Shown: positions 1-12,349, counted from the first letter of the stretch. The stretch is DNA of 64,000 nucleotides from Durusdinium trenchii (GCA_963970005.1 CAXAMN010001159.1:389763-453762), one strand, 5' to 3'. Notes: generated by a model from the sequence alone, not told the origin. Numbers and translations are program-made.

Positions 1-3000
1 TGAGCAGGCACCTATGGACAGCTATGTGCATGACCTAGGACTTGTCGTGTCTCCTGTGCAAAACAGCCAGACTCTAAGTCACAACATTGTTGCTATTGAT
101 TTGTATTGATCCAATGGACTTACAAACAAGCCTCTAAAGCCGCCCGTTTTTGTTGATTCTCTGCAGTGCAGGTTGGCTGCATCAACCTGTCTAATTTAAT
201 TACACAAAAAACTGCTTGCTGCCAGCTCCATCAAGGTGTTTGATCCCGACGCTTCACAAACCGGACATGGCGGCCGCCAGGACTGCAACACAATTTCCGG
301 TCGGAATCACCACATGGTGAGTCAAGAAATCTCCATGGACTTGATGATGGACTCGAATCCTCCACAGTTGCCCTGGGCATATGCATATGCATAAGTTGGT
401 TTAGCGGAAGCAACAATGAAGATAAAGGTGGCATAGGCAATGCTAGCGGGTCCACGACAATGACGTCATCAGATCTTGCACCTGATAACGCGGTCTGATC
501 AATCTCTGAGGGATTCTCAACTTTCCAGCCGATAGACTTCAAGAGTCGCAGAAGAAGCGAAAGCAAGTCCACCATCAAAGCTAGCAGGCAGAGAGGAATC
601 ATTATCCCATTGAATGAAGTGGACATTGCATTGCATGATGCACAAAACAGTCAATAATATACAAATTGCAATCCTCAGCATCCATCTTTGTCCATGCAAA
701 GTATGATTGTCTCATTTGGTGTCATCCTTTGAGCCATTTTTGCATGAAATTCAACGCAAAACCGCTGATGGTAATGCGCCCTGCGTGACACAGGAGTAGT
801 CTGCTCTATTTGCAAGGTTTGACTTGAAACAATTCAAGAGCTTGGAATTCTTGATAGATGGCCTTGTGCTATTTAATGTCAACACCAAAAACAAGAACAT
901 ATGGTTTTTCCTGAAGGCCGATGTGGCCATTGACCCTGCCTCAGCTGTTTTCAGGGCTGGTGCTGCTTCAAAACCATTGTCCTGAAACCACTCACTTCTA
1001 CATTCTGCACAGTTTCAAAATCTCCACAACAACGGACACTGGGGTGCACGGAAGTGGGACGGTGCGTCAGTTTGGGTGTTGTTATTTGTTGTTGGTTTGC
1101 TGACCTAGGACTTGTCACCCCTCTTTGCAACATAGCCCTTGGTCTTGTCGGAGCAAAGTTCAAGACCCATGACTGTAGACTAGATGACTCAGGACTCCGT
1201 AAGCCGCAGTCCTCACCATTTTGTGCACAAGGCGCCTGCCCATAACCAGCTTCAAAAGATAAATTCAATTTCTCCCAAACATGAGATTGCTTCAATCATC
1301 CGCCTCTCCAGCCGCAACTGCTGATTGAGCGCAATTCTCCTTGAATGGTTCATGGGGGACCCAGGGGACTACTCTGTTTAATGTCTTTCTGTGTTTCTTT
1401 CCTTTTCTTTCTTGCTGTAGTACATAAATCGAGCAGCCCCTTATGTCCTTGTCATCATTCCAAGGCAAACGGCGGCGCTTCTGTGGCCGACCCTCTCCAG
1501 CAAAATGCTGAAGTTCCTGACAAAGATATAATGCACTCTCCTTCACACATGCAACTGGATGTCTCAGGACTAGTCTGATTATATGTTTCAACCTGACACC
1601 TGAGGAACCCATGCCACCGGCCTGTGAAGCCACAACTGCTGCCGCATCAGCGCAATTCTCCTGAAAGGATAGCTCACACGGGCCGACAAAGCCTCATACA
1701 TGCTGCTTGCCTTCGATTTTAGGTTTATGGTTGTTTTTCCATGCATCAAGCAATCCTTTGCGTCCTTAGATGTGGGTGCTGAGAGGAGAGGGGCCAGGTG
1801 CAGCTGACCCTTTCCAGCAAAATGCTGAAGCTCCTGGCGGGGATGTCGTGCATCCTCCTGCCTCCATGCTTGCACCTGGATGTCTTAGGACTAGTCTGCT
1901 TGTATGATTGAAATGTCTCCTCAAGACATCCGCTCTGAATGTGTATGGCTGCATTGCACGTATATTGCATAAACATCTACACACATGTATATAATGGTCA
2001 TCTGTCCTCATCCTCAAATGTTGGTGCTTCGGACGGAGGGGGTAGTGGTGGATCTTCATCACGCTGCTCCTGACAGAGATGTGCTGCATCCTGCCTATCT
2101 GCTTGCGCCTAGATGTCTTAGGACTTGTTTGCCTTTTTGTTTCAACTGTCAGTTGCCCGGTTGCCATGACATGGCGTTCACCAAAAAAAAGACTACAAAC
2201 ATATTTCCTCCCAATTGCACAAGCCTCTTCCTCCTTCTGCATTAGATGCCAAAGCCTTTTGCCAAAGGCTACATCTGGATCTTCACGTTCAGCAGCCTGT
2301 CCAGCAATGAGCACCCAGCATAAAAGAGCTGGGTTGGAAATAGCTCTTGTTGAGAATCGTTACAAATCATCGTGGTAGCCGATGACTTGGGACCACACTA
2401 CTGTAGTGAGATTGCAGGTATGAACGGGAGAGGTGCGGCATTAACAGGTGCCAAGGTTGAAAAGGCAACATGTTTCCTTTCTTGAATAAATACTTGACCC
2501 TGCCTGGGCTGCATCCAGGGTATGTGGTGCTCCAGTAAGGTTCTCCTCCAATGACTCACTTGCCAGCCGGCTCATGCTGACAAAAAGGCACATGCATGGG
2601 AAATAGTCCTATCTCATCTGAGCCTAGTATATGTATAGATGTAGGGATTAGCTGTAAGAGTGTAAAGCCCTAGGGCATAGGGCCACTGGAACTCCCAAAA
2701 GATGCTGGACGTGGATGTCTTGGGACTTGGGTGCCTGGGAAGTTGTTGGGTCCTTTTGTGCAGCTGGCGGTAGAACCAGTGGCGGCATTGGAAAGTCCTG
2801 GTGGCAATGGCAACAGAGTCCGGGTGCAACAACTATCCAAATGGCAGTGGGTCCTGTATGTGCTTTTCCAGTCTTTCCAAAGGCGACGATGGCAATGAAC
2901 GCGGTGTTCTCGGAGTTTCCTGCAAGGCTGTGGGTTGATAGGGGCATGCAGGGAGTATGTCATACCCATGGCCTGTCCATGCTCTTGCACATCTTCCCCA

Positions 3001-3620
3001 ATTGCTGATGCATGGCTGGAAGCTCCCACACTGGATCCTCCGATGGAGGGAAGCTCCTAGGATCAGATTGATTTCACATCAGTTGTGAACACCTTGGTAG
3101 CAAAAACTCTTGGTCTCGGACCTTCAAAGTCCTTTGCCGTCCACGCCCGCGGCCCACATCAGGGGTCTTGCCCCTGCATCGCCGCCGTGGTCTCTCCATC
3201 TTCACAAAGAAACCTTTCAGTCAGAGCCAAATGGCTACTTTTCAAGGCAATGATCCGGGGTGGTCCCGTCTTCTCATCAGGCATTGAGTGCACAAACCGC
3301 CAAACCATCATTTTCACTATTGGGTGATGAGTCAGGATTTGCAAGGATAGCATAGCTAGTCCTCTCTCATCACATTAACAGAGTGTTTTCTCATCTAGTC
3401 CTATCTCATCCTATGTCCAAGATGTTTTGTCCTTGCTCAGCTGGCCTTCCTTGATGATCCCATCAGGCCCTTCAAAACCATGTTTCCCCATATGTTTACG
3501 CATGATGACATAGGATCTCGTGCACCCTTTAAAAAAAAAAAAAAAACATTTGGACCAATGACTTGGGATCTGGTTTTTTGCACGTATGTTTTACAAATCC
3601 TAATTCATCTGCACCTAGTA
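1..3620. repeat. Decayed tandem repeat region, no gene
   Basis: A degenerate unit recurs, marked by GTCTTAGGACTAGTCTG-like blocks near 39, 1101, 1561, 1883, 2115 and 2718. They are preceded by a similar ~60-bp stretch in the copies at 1510-1600, 1820-1910 and 2060-2150. Spacing is irregular (about 230-320 bp for the closest copies). No open frame with splice support was found. A hydrophobic open frame at 231-626 (minus) was considered and not called. A poly-A run lies at 3531-3546. Confidence 0.5.
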
Positions 3621-4568
3621 TAACATGATCCGTTCTCCCTGACCTGGTGCCGCTCGACTGACGTTACTGGATTAATCCGGTGAAACAAGGGCCTTCTTTG
3701 ATGTCAACAAGCCAGAAATCAAGTGGGGTCCCACTTTTTGAGGTGCAACATGACCCCCATCATGCGTGTATGTCCAAATATGTTCAACGATGGTGCCTTG
3801 CACCACATGGATTGTATGCCGGTCCTTGGCGTCTCATGTTTGAGGCGTCTCACGTTGACATTGTGAATCTGACGTCGTACCGACGTGGCAGCATAAAGGG
3901 TCGCAACCATATATATCCCAGTGCATCCCAGGCAAACCACTCGTAGTAAGGAACCAGGGATTCGGAACCGGTCGGTTTTAGTCGAAGTGGAACCAACTGG
4001 TTACCAGCTATAGTGGTTTGCCTGGATTCCCTGGGTATTGTAAGCAGTATATGCATGCAACTATGGCAAATGTTGGATTTGGCCCTTCAAAACCGAACCT
4101 CTAGCAACCTTTAACACACCGAACGTTCGTTGCTGCTACTGTTGCACTGTTGCATCGGTCGTTCCTGTTTCCGCTTCCAAGATCTTCCAAGTCCATGAAA
4201 GCTGGACCGAACTATAGGCCGAGTTCTCCAAAACTTAAAAAAACATGTGAGTTTTCTCCAATACAGCCTGAAATCGTGTCGACCCACTGCAGAAATGAAA
4301 GAAACACCTGACGCCGCCCCGCCCGCGACGCCGGAACCACGCCCCCCCGTCCTCGCCGCCCCGGTCCACGCCACACCTCCGGACTCGAGCTCGGAGACCG
4401 CTTCGGGGAGCTCGACCTCCTTCGTGCCTTGGAGGTCGCCCAGTGTAGGAACAACCCATTGCCGGACAGGTCGCGACAGGAGGTCGCCCCAACTGGGCGC
4501 GGCTTGCGGCAAGCGATAGGCTTGCTAATACCTTGCCGGGAATCATACCCATACATGCCATACACGAC
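3621..4568. other. Intergenic; nothing recognised
   Basis: Mixed-composition DNA with a GC-rich block at 4290-4510 that is open on both strands. No splice-supported exon, RNA gene or repeat member was identified. Confidence 0.4.
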
Positions 4569-4690
4569 TACAGTAATGGGACTGCCATAGGACTGCCTAT
4601 CAGTTGGGGTGGTGCCAGGGGGGTCAATGGGGCGGCATATATTATCAGTCCCATGGAGTGTCTGGGATAGGGACTAGAAGATGGGCCGAT
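4569..4690. repeat. Family C element, diverged
   Basis: Carries GGGACTGCCATAGGACTGCC, the shared CAGTTGGGGTGGTGCCAGGG and a right-hand GAGTGTCTGGGA. Confidence 0.45.
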
Positions 4691-4699
4691 CTTCACCGG

Positions 4700-4760
4700 A
4701 TGGTCGATGCTATAGCGTCCGATCTGGTTCCGTTCGTAGAAAGGCCAAGAGCCCCAAACA
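4700..4760. repeat. Family F motif cluster
   Basis: GATGCTATAGCGTCCGATC and TTCCGTTCGTAGAAAGGCCA recur with the copies below (ATCGGACGCTACGAAC, GGCCGTACGAACGGAA) in reverse. Confidence 0.4.
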
Positions 4761-5429
4761 TATATAGTATCGTTCGGGTTCAGTTCGTAGCGGTGCCCTT
4801 TGCTCCGTTCGTCGTGTCCTTGCTCCATTCGGCAAATATGCATGCATGGATGGTCCGGGGTCCGCGGGATCTATTCTTTCCGACCTTTTTTGCTGACTAG
4901 CTAGGACCTTACTATAGGGCAGTGGCTCAGTGCCTGTCCAACACACATGTACAGGGTGCACAACGTGTATGTCTCTCATCGTTTTCAAACACACACTGGG
5001 AAAGCTGAGGAGAGAAAAACAATCCCCAGCTGTCTCTACCAGCAGTCCACGTTCGACACGGTGCCCTTACACGCGGAGGAAGTCGGAGTGAGTACAGGGC
5101 GCCTTGTTGGGCGCACGCGCCCGAGAAGGAACGAAGCAAACGCTGTGACCAGCACCGGAGACCGCCCCAGAGCGCGCCCGCCCCGCTCGGCGCCCGCCGC
5201 GCGAGCCGCGCGCGAGCTCGGCCACGGCACGTCGCGACCTGGACTTCACCTCGTCCGACTCCTCCGTGGGGGGCGGTCCACCGGTGGGGACGGAGCCCGA
5301 AGCAAACAAACCTGGACCTTTAAGGGGTGTTCTGTCTGGAGGTCCCTTAGTAGTGTAGGGGCTTCCATTGGTGACCCCTTTGAAGGTGCTGGAACAAGCA
5401 AGAATGGTGCTGCTAGGAAGAAGAAGCTT

Positions 5430-5575
5430 CTAGCTAGAAACTCCTGGCATCGCAACTCGAACCGTTCGCGATCGGACGCTACGAACAGGGGGCTCCTGGC
5501 CGTACGAACGGAACAAGAAGCTAGTCATGCCCTTTGATTACGTAGCGATGCCCGGAGCTCTAGTAGCGTCCGATC
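5430..5575. repeat. Family F cluster
   Basis: Several alternating motifs: CTCCTGGCATCGCAACTCGA, GATCGGACGCTACGAAC, GGGGCTCCTGGCCGTACGAA, then inverted GTAGCGTCCGATCGC. Confidence 0.5.
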
Positions 5576-5713
5576 GCCGGCGTCGCGATGGGCGGACCTT
5601 TGAAAAGGGGTGCCTTGTCTGGAGATCCGGTGTGGAAGGTGCTTTTTGATGCGAAACGGTACACGTCATTTACGGGGGCGCTGATGGATCCCTATATATG
5701 GTCCCAAAATAGG

Positions 5714-5836
5714 CGGTATATGTTGGGTCTATCCTAATACCTGTAACGGTGGATGATGATGGTTAGTAAAGGCCTTGTTCAAAAATATAGGTAATTGTTT
5801 ACTGACTGTTGCAGGCAATAGGACAGACTCAAGGTA
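5714..5836. repeat. Family H element
   Basis: GTTGGGTCTATCCTAATACC, GTGGATGATGATGGTTAGTA and GTTTACTGACTGTTGCAGGC in order, ~120 bp. Confidence 0.5.
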
Positions 5837-7222
5837 TATATGTCATTGTGTATGTCATGGTAATTCACAAACGTCGATCTTGCCATCGCCAAGGGACACA
5901 ACGTTCGAGTGGGTCTTTCACATCCGGCTTTTCATGTCTTCGGTCCGTCTCACAATTCCCAGGGAAGTTCGACGAGCCCAGCTTAAGCCTCTCGCTTGGG
6001 TCACCGAATTCTTTTCACTGCCACGATGTCCATGTGTTGGACTGTTCTTCTCAGGTCCGGTGTTCGAGAAAGTGCCAACTGAAAAGAAAGATCAAACACA
6101 AAGCAGATACCCAATGAAAAAGAGCATCTCGAACTCCTCCGCAGGCGCCCTCAGATCGACTCCTGCTGCCCACCGTGTTTTCACACCACGTCTGCGTGTC
6201 GGCGTCCGGCGCTGCCTCGGCTTCGGGCTTCTCGGCGGTCCATGGCCTCAACTTGGAGAGCACGGCCGCTTGCTTCACATCGAGATCACAGGTACCATCC
6301 TGGCGCCGGATAAGCGAAGGTGCGCCTTCTGGTGCACACCGGGCCTTCTGCCGGTCGTGCTGGCACCGGTCGTGTGCACGTTCTGCGTTTTCAACGACGT
6401 GAACCCGGGTTCGCGCGTAACACCGGACGTGCCGGGTGTAAGATGCTGTAAGACCATGCGCACGGGCCAACGACGGCGGGAGTTTTCAGACCCTTTTCCG
6501 CCTCATCCGAACGAAACTCGAGTCGCGAGTCGAGGCACGAGGCCATTCATCGCAGAGATTCGAACCTGGTTCTTCGGTCGACCCAACTTTGAGGTCTTGA
6601 CGGCCTATAAGTTCGGTCCCTGGTCACCAAATCCTCGGTCACGACGCCCCTCCGGTCCGTTCACGGGATTGGTGAGAAATTCCCCCTATCGCTATCACCC
6701 CTCTAGATGACAGGGTATGACAGGGTCCGACCCCTCCATAATGAGGGTGGGTAAAGAGGTCACCAAACGAAGATCCTGGGAACAACGACACCCCGACGCC
6801 GTGCGGGGGCGAGACCTGAAACCACGCCGTGGGGGCAACACGAGACGCGCGAACACGAGAAGCGGCGGTCTCAAACAGTGTTCACAGCAGTCGACCTGCC
6901 AGTGTGGTCATGTTAATATACATGACTTGGATGATGTGATGTCGCACTCCTGAGCCTTTGCACCTTCTTCTACTTGTTCTTGTTTAGTACTTCTCAGTGG
7001 AGTGTCCCCCAAAAAAACATGATTTTGCCGCTGGTCCACGTACTTCCTGGCTATGCATGTCATCTTCATCCCAGTGGCGCCGCCCCGTGGTTTGCGCCCT
7101 CGCTTGGCCACTCTCGCCCAGTCTCGCCTGGCAGACCTTTTGCACGGTCCCCGTGATCCAGGTGTTGAAACTCTTGCCTCGGACATTGCTTTAGGTCAGA
7201 CCATGCCATGAAGTACGTGTCG
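5837..7222. other. Intergenic; ambiguous open frames
   Basis: A 311-codon plus frame (5775-6710) starts inside a family H repeat and has no domain. On the minus strand about 6150-6290 reads DGTCDLDVKQAAVLSKLRPW, which could be an exon. Neither is supported well enough to call as a gene. Confidence 0.3.
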
Positions 7223-7316
7223 ACCTGGAGTCTCAAAGTACTTCAGAAAAGGGGTAAAAATCTTTATAGGCAGGGCCATGTCCCATTTTCGAAGGTACTC
7301 AAAGTCAGGTCCAGGT
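7223..7316. repeat. Family A palindromic element
   Basis: Ends are CCTGGAGTCTCAAAGTACTT and an inverted match ending AAGTCAGGTCCAGG; the centre is TTTATAGG..GGGCCATGTCCC. About 94 bp; MITE-like. Confidence 0.6.
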
Positions 7317-7829
7317 AAATACTATCATATAATAGGCCTATAATTAGCGGTTGCGAATAAGGAAAGGGCGCATTTTGTTTTTTTCTCGGTAGCGGGCGAT
7401 ATTGGGGACAGGTGTTGGAGAGGTCGCCTGTTTGAAGTGGCCCCCATTCGTTAAAGCCGAAGAACCAGGCCCCGAACCCAAAGGACTCGGATGAAGGGTT
7501 CGGATCCGCATCCTTCATGAGGTGGAGTCATGCCAGACCAGCGGAGCAAACGCTTGCAGTTAACGGTGCAAAGATGCAGTCCAGCCGCTCGCGACAAAGG
7601 CTATCATTTTGGGTGCTTCATCTCCCGACTCACCGACGAACCGTCGTACCCCTCCTCAGGTTCGGAATCGGACCCGGCACCCGGGCCCCCGTCGTCCCAC
7701 CGGACCCGAAACGAAGGGTCTTGCTGTTCATTGTGCTGAACATCTGAGCGCCATGGCCAGAGCTGTGGTGCAATCCAGTTTCGTTTGGTTCGTTATAACA
7801 TGTATAATAACTGTCCCCCATAACAACAC

Positions 7830-7920
7830 ACTCCTTGGGACTGGCAGCCAGTGCCTGACACCAGGTCAACCCACCGAAAAACTGATTGGCAGTCCGGACT
7901 GGCAGTCGCATGGGGTGTGT
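7830..7920. repeat. Family C fragment
   Basis: Shares CTTGGGACTGGCAG and CAGTCCGGACTGGCAGTC with the better copies near 59.4 and 60.3 kb. Confidence 0.4.
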
Positions 7921-8419
7921 ATAAGATGGATCGAGACTGGAGAGCCCCTCAAAACATATGGGAAAATCAGCAACAGTCTATTCAACAATGTCTAAACCAC
8001 GGTCTAACCCATTGTTTTGGCCGTTCTCCTGTGAAAAGAACCACCCCCCAACAACCTGTTTTTAAAACCGTCCGATCGTCACAGGCGTCTCAGTGGCTCC
8101 AATACCACACGCGATCGCCCGGGGCGTAGGTCGGACCCATCTCCTGCGGCAAAAAGGAGGACGGCAGAAGAGGTCCCCCCTGTTCCTCTTTCCGTGAGGG
8201 AAAAGACCATTCCACCGATTCTCTTCCAGGCGAAGAGAAGGGTTTAGATCATGTCACATCCACGCATGACATCTCATGACTATAATTCTCCTGGTTCTTC
8301 CAAGTGCCCTTTTGATCTCCCAGTTTGAGGTCACGAACAGGCCTGTACAAGGTCACGAACATAGGCACTCCAAAGAGGTCACTTGGAAGAAGCTAGGTAT
8401 GCTTTTTTGCTGAGTGCGG

Positions 8420-8560
8420 ATGTTTGGGGCTTCTCCGACTCCCGGCCATTCGGATGCACCGCGGCCCCCGTCGCGGCGGTCGCGGCGCCTTGGTGATTCT
8501 GCCTTGGACGGCTCGGAGAGGCTCCGCTCGGTCGAGCGTGTGGACGTTGGAACCCGGACG
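8420..8560 (+). CDS. Candidate first exon, Arg/Ser-rich, unknown product
   Basis: ATG at 8420 opens 47 codons in phase 0 to a strong GTGAGC donor at 8561. The peptide begins MFGASPTPGHSDAPRPPSRR and continues with a mixed-charge RS-type stretch. Most codons end in G or C, unlike the AT-rich flanks. No domain is recognised and no following exon was identified. Confidence 0.35.
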
Positions 8561-10264
8561 GTGAGCCCTTTTGGTGGTTTTGAAGCTGCTTTTGGCATGT
8601 TGTTCTTTTAGAGTTTGAGATCTTTCGTCATGCCTTTTGTTCTTGATCGCTTGGTGGAACATGGTGGAACTCTCCTGCCCTGTTTGAAGAAACCAATCCA
8701 AGTGGCCGAAGGACGAATTCGCGTGGCTTCTCCACGTCATCCCACCGGTCATCCATATGGATGGCCGCCACGTTCACGCCTACCCGGCCTAGGCCCTACG
8801 CCCGGAACTCCCTGGAAACCCAGCTCCCAAACAGAACTCAATGGTTGTTCCAATGTGGCGCCAGCTTGATATCCTTCACGGAAGTGCCTAAAAACCTGGA
8901 AGAAAAAAGACTTGAAATAACAAATACTTAACAGAACATTGTACCAGATATAAAGCCTTGTACTTCTTTGCCCTGGTTCTTCTGCTTGCTAAGTCCCGAA
9001 CTGTTCTAAAGGATACGGATCCAAACACCACCCACCGGATCCGCCAAACGGATGCCTCCGGGCGGCTCAGATCCGCCCGCGTCTTGCAGGTCAGGTCCAC
9101 GCGGCTCACGAAGCCCTGGGGTGGTCGGTCTGGCCGGTCCCGGTCTCCTCGTGTTTGGTTGGGGGTTTGGTTGGGGGAGGGTTCCAGGTACAAATCAGGA
9201 CCGTGTGGTACTGAAAAAAGTGCGTCTGGAAACGATCTCGAAGCTCAAACCATCCAGTCCTCTGTCGAAAACGATGGCCTCTCAAAAAGAAGAAGTTCTT
9301 CTGAATAGTATGACAACTTCTTTGGGGGGAAGGACTGTCTATCATGTGCCGTTTGCCAATTCTCTCTGCTCACTCTCTCAGATGGAGCCTAGCCAGCAGG
9401 CTCAGGACCTGCACGAATTCCAGTAGGACCAACCCGATCCTCTAAGCCCAGCCAAGCCGGCCTCGTTCTCTTGCACATGAACCACTTCCGTGTCAAACCA
9501 ATCGCCATGCGTGCTGCTGTAGTATTTGACCTCGCACGGAAGATGGTTTAGAAGTACCTCCCTGAGACGTCGTGTTGATATATATGCTCGGAGCCGCTCT
9601 TAAAAAGGGTTTCTATTATATAGAAATGGAAGGGCCCGCACAAATGGAAACCTGGGTCTAGAGTCTCAAAACAGTTAAGCCATGGTGAGAGGTTCATGAA
9701 AACTCCTCTATTAAGCTCGAATCTTAAAACCCTAAGATGTCCAAAGGTGATGTTGCTGTACCATGCGGTTTAGCGTGACCTTGGTGGAAAGTGCGTGTGG
9801 TGTGTCTCTGTGCCATTGGGGAAAGGTGCCATTGAACGAGTGTAAATGCGGCGTGTTGCTGGTGAGTGTAAATGATTGGTGGTGATCCCAGTGGGCAAAA
9901 TGACCAGTGCATTTTGTGCAGTCGAAATCAAAGGGGCAACGGGCTGTCCAACATGCGTTTGGATTTTGTGGGGTAGCGTTCCGCTAAATAGGTGAGTCAT
10001 TACTCGGGAGAACAAGTTTGAGAAGCAATTCATGGACCACTGCAGTCATGTGAATCCGCATGTTCCTGTTCTGTGGGCGATTTCTTTCAGCTTCTTTGGA
10101 CCTGGAGTCCCCATCACTGACACCGTCATGTCGACACCGGGCCGTCGGGTCGATCCCTCGATCGACCCGCCCGTCCGGTCAGACGGTTGTGACCCCGCCT
10201 TCTCGCCCTTGACCAGCTCGCCAGACTTCCAAACCTGCCACTAGCAACGGACCATCGGGCAGTG
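8561..10264. other. Non-coding stretch with weak exon signals
   Basis: A frame ending at CAG/GTCAGG near 9087 (RIRQTDASGRLRSARVLQ) could be an exon, but the minus strand is equally convincing there. G/T-rich imperfect repeats (GGTTTGGTTGGGGG) lie at 9155-9180. The rest shows nothing. Confidence 0.3.
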
Positions 10265-10330
10265 CGACTCGAACCCTTCACGATCGGATGCTACGGGTAC
10301 TGGGCTCCTGGCCGTACTACGAACGGAACC
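10265..10330. repeat. Family F motif
   Basis: CACGATCGGATGCTACGGGT and GGGCTCCTGGCCGTACTACG. Confidence 0.4.
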
Positions 10331-10959
10331 ACGGCCCCGAACCGGACCGGACCGGTGTTTCAGTCCGCTCCCGGGTGGAACCGGTCCGCGGGGCGCAGGT
10401 AGAGGGAGGGCCTGCCCCAGGTCTAGCGGAGGGTCGGTCGTGCGTCTGGTCGGACCTGGTCCACTTGCGGAAGATGTACTTTATTTCACTTTATAGGTCT
10501 TCAAACCATGTAAAAACCTGGTTGATCCTTTTTGCAGTTCCTTTGTTCATGTTGAACATCACAGCACCACATCATTCGCTTGATCTAGATCTTCTTTGCA
10601 CAAATGCAAGCAGCACGCCCTCATTCATCCGGTTCAACCGGGCGTCTGGTCTTGCTGGCGCGCGTCCTTTCTCTCCAACTGCCGGTGTCAGGGCTTTTTG
10701 CATTGGCGTCTCTTCCCCCATCTCGCATCTGTGGCTCCGAAGGGCTGGCGGAAAGAGTTTTTCGTCCATGTTTTGTTCAGTTCTTCCACTTCTCTTCCAT
10801 CTGCTGGTCTATCTGCCGGGTTACCCCAAAAAAGAAGAAATACAGCGAAAAACACCCGCAAAGAAAACATCGACAAGGCCGCCGCAAGCCACAAGCTCTG
10901 AAGCCACAGGTGTGGAAGTTGTGAAGACTGTCCCTCGAATTTAGCACAACAGGCACAGC

Positions 10960-11869
10960 TCATTTGCACATCCTCCAGCTTTGAGCCCAAGTGCCATGGA
11001 GATGACTCACCAACGTGTGGTCTTTACACATGAGGGTGACTCGTCTGGCATGTACCGCCGCATGGTTGCATTCCTGCCGACGCGGCCCAGGGCGGGGGTG
11101 GTCGACTCGGATGCCGGCGGGGTGGTGGATCCATGGTGGCGAACTCCGCCACTTTGGCATATCCTAAGCTCCCAGGGCCTCCGTGGATGTAGTAGAACAT
11201 TGGATCTATCCCATAACCAGTAGTGGATGATGCTTATGGTTAGGAAAGGCCTGACTCCATCTTAAAGTATGATGTTCTTGTTTACCGACTTTTGCTCTTA
11301 ATGGGACCGAGTAAAAATATATATTAATATAGTTCCATGATATTCCATGATATTCCATATATGATCTATATTCAGGTGAGATCGTTTTGGCTACTACGTG
11401 TTGGTTGTACCATATTTGTTCATCCAGTCTGGCCGGACAGCGGACTATTTGGGCTATGACATCCGAATCCCCCTGTGTCCTCCATCATGGCCGTGATCAA
11501 GGTCTCAGTGGCTTCTTGCAAGGCCAGTAAGCCTTGCGCTTCCAAACGGTACATGGTGGGAGGCTCCCACCCATCCACATGCTTGGCACCACTCTCCCAC
11601 TCTTTGTACTTCTCTTCGGAGACCTTCCTCATCACATCCTTCACGGCTTTCTGAAAGCGGACTTTGGGGATCAACAGCGCGGTCGTGGAGCGATAGTATC
11701 GAATCTCAATGCCCGCCACAGTTCCCAGTGGCAAGCGCCCAATCCATTTCTCTCCAGGTTTCAAGGCATTGGCCGCCTCCTGTCGGGCTTGTTCGATTCG
11801 TTGATGCAAGGGCAAGATGCCCACCACATTCTTGCGACCCTTCACGGCCACACCCTTGCTGCGCACCAT
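10960..11869 (-). CDS. Divergent histone H3-fold protein (two exons)
   Basis: Read as exons 11480-11869 and 10960-11073 around a 406-nt intron, giving 167 residues. Residues 49-57 (GTVAGIEIR) match the H3 signature before helix 1, where ordinary H3 has GTVALREIR. Residues 58-81 match helix 1 (STTALLIPKVRFQKAV). Residues 107-130 match helix 2 (LLALQEATE), and 138-148 (HARRVTLMCKD) match the H3 segment HAKRVTIMPKD. Joining codon GAG to GAATGC restores the exact H3 spacing between helix 2 and loop 2. Loop 1 (about 82-105) is some 15-20 residues longer than in canonical H3, as in some centromeric variants. The N-terminus is not the usual ARTKQ tail. ATG at 11869 is the first clear start, but the frame stays open upstream with Arg-rich codons, and an ATG followed by a GT donor sits at 11990-11978, so the true start may lie upstream. 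By family it should be a nuclear DNA-packaging protein; whether it is CenH3 or another variant is inference. Confidence 0.8.
11074..11479 (-). other. GA-AG intron in the H3-like gene
   Basis: The 406-nt intron starts with GA (11479-11478) straight after codon GAG and ends with AG (11075-11074) followed by G. The donor is placed by protein alignment: only this junction keeps H3 spacing (EDTN in H3 against EECN here). No GT donor at this point gives the same spacing. GA donors are known in dinoflagellate nuclear genes. Confidence 0.65.
11196..11305. repeat. Family H element, just upstream-side of the H3 intron
   Basis: TTGGATCTATCCCATAACCA, GTGGATGATGCTTATGGTTA and GTTTACCGACTTTTGC. It lies within the intron of the H3-like gene (11074-11479). 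Confidence 0.5.
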
Positions 11870-12184
11870 GGCGATGGCGTCTCTCGCCCCATGCTTCGAA
11901 CGCCCGTTGCGTTGACGCCACGCTGCACGACGACGTGGCCGAGCCGAAAAAGGCGGAGAGAAGCGAATGCGACTCTCACCTGGAGTCCATGAGAAAAGGT
12001 CCGATGCGCAACTTCGAGGAAAAAGACAACTTATAAAAAGGAGATGGTCAGATCATCTAAGGTATCATGATAGTTCTTGTCATTATGTTTTTTCTTTGTA
12101 CCCTATTTCTGTGGAACACTTGGCCGCATGCTCCTGCCTTTTCTGCAATAGTTGCAGGACCTTGGCACGGAACACTTCTGGACC

Positions 12185-12250
12185 TGTTGTTGTTGTTGTT
12201 GCTGTTGTTGTTGTTGTTGTTCCTGTTCCTGTTGTTGTTGTTGTTGTTTT
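12185..12250. repeat. (TTG)n microsatellite
   Basis: About 20 TTG units interrupted by CTG and CCT triplets, followed by a CT run. Encodes poly-Cys/Leu/Val in chance frames. Confidence 0.85.
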
Positions 12251-12349
12251 CTCTCTCTCTCTCAACAGCGTGAACACAACGTCCACGTCCACGTCGACCC
12301 GTGGTCGTGTCGAGACGGCGGACACCTGTCCAAGCGTGTCCGGGTCGGA

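Noticed and set aside
725-750. GGCTCAA-containing stretch resembling the 3' end of the dinoflagellate spliced leader
   Set aside because: The match covers too few bases and lacks the CCGTAGCCATTTT part.
5775-6710. 311-codon plus-strand open frame, the longest without a domain
   Set aside because: Starts inside a family H repeat, has no splice context, and residue make-up changes abruptly along its length; GC-rich DNA easily gives such frames.
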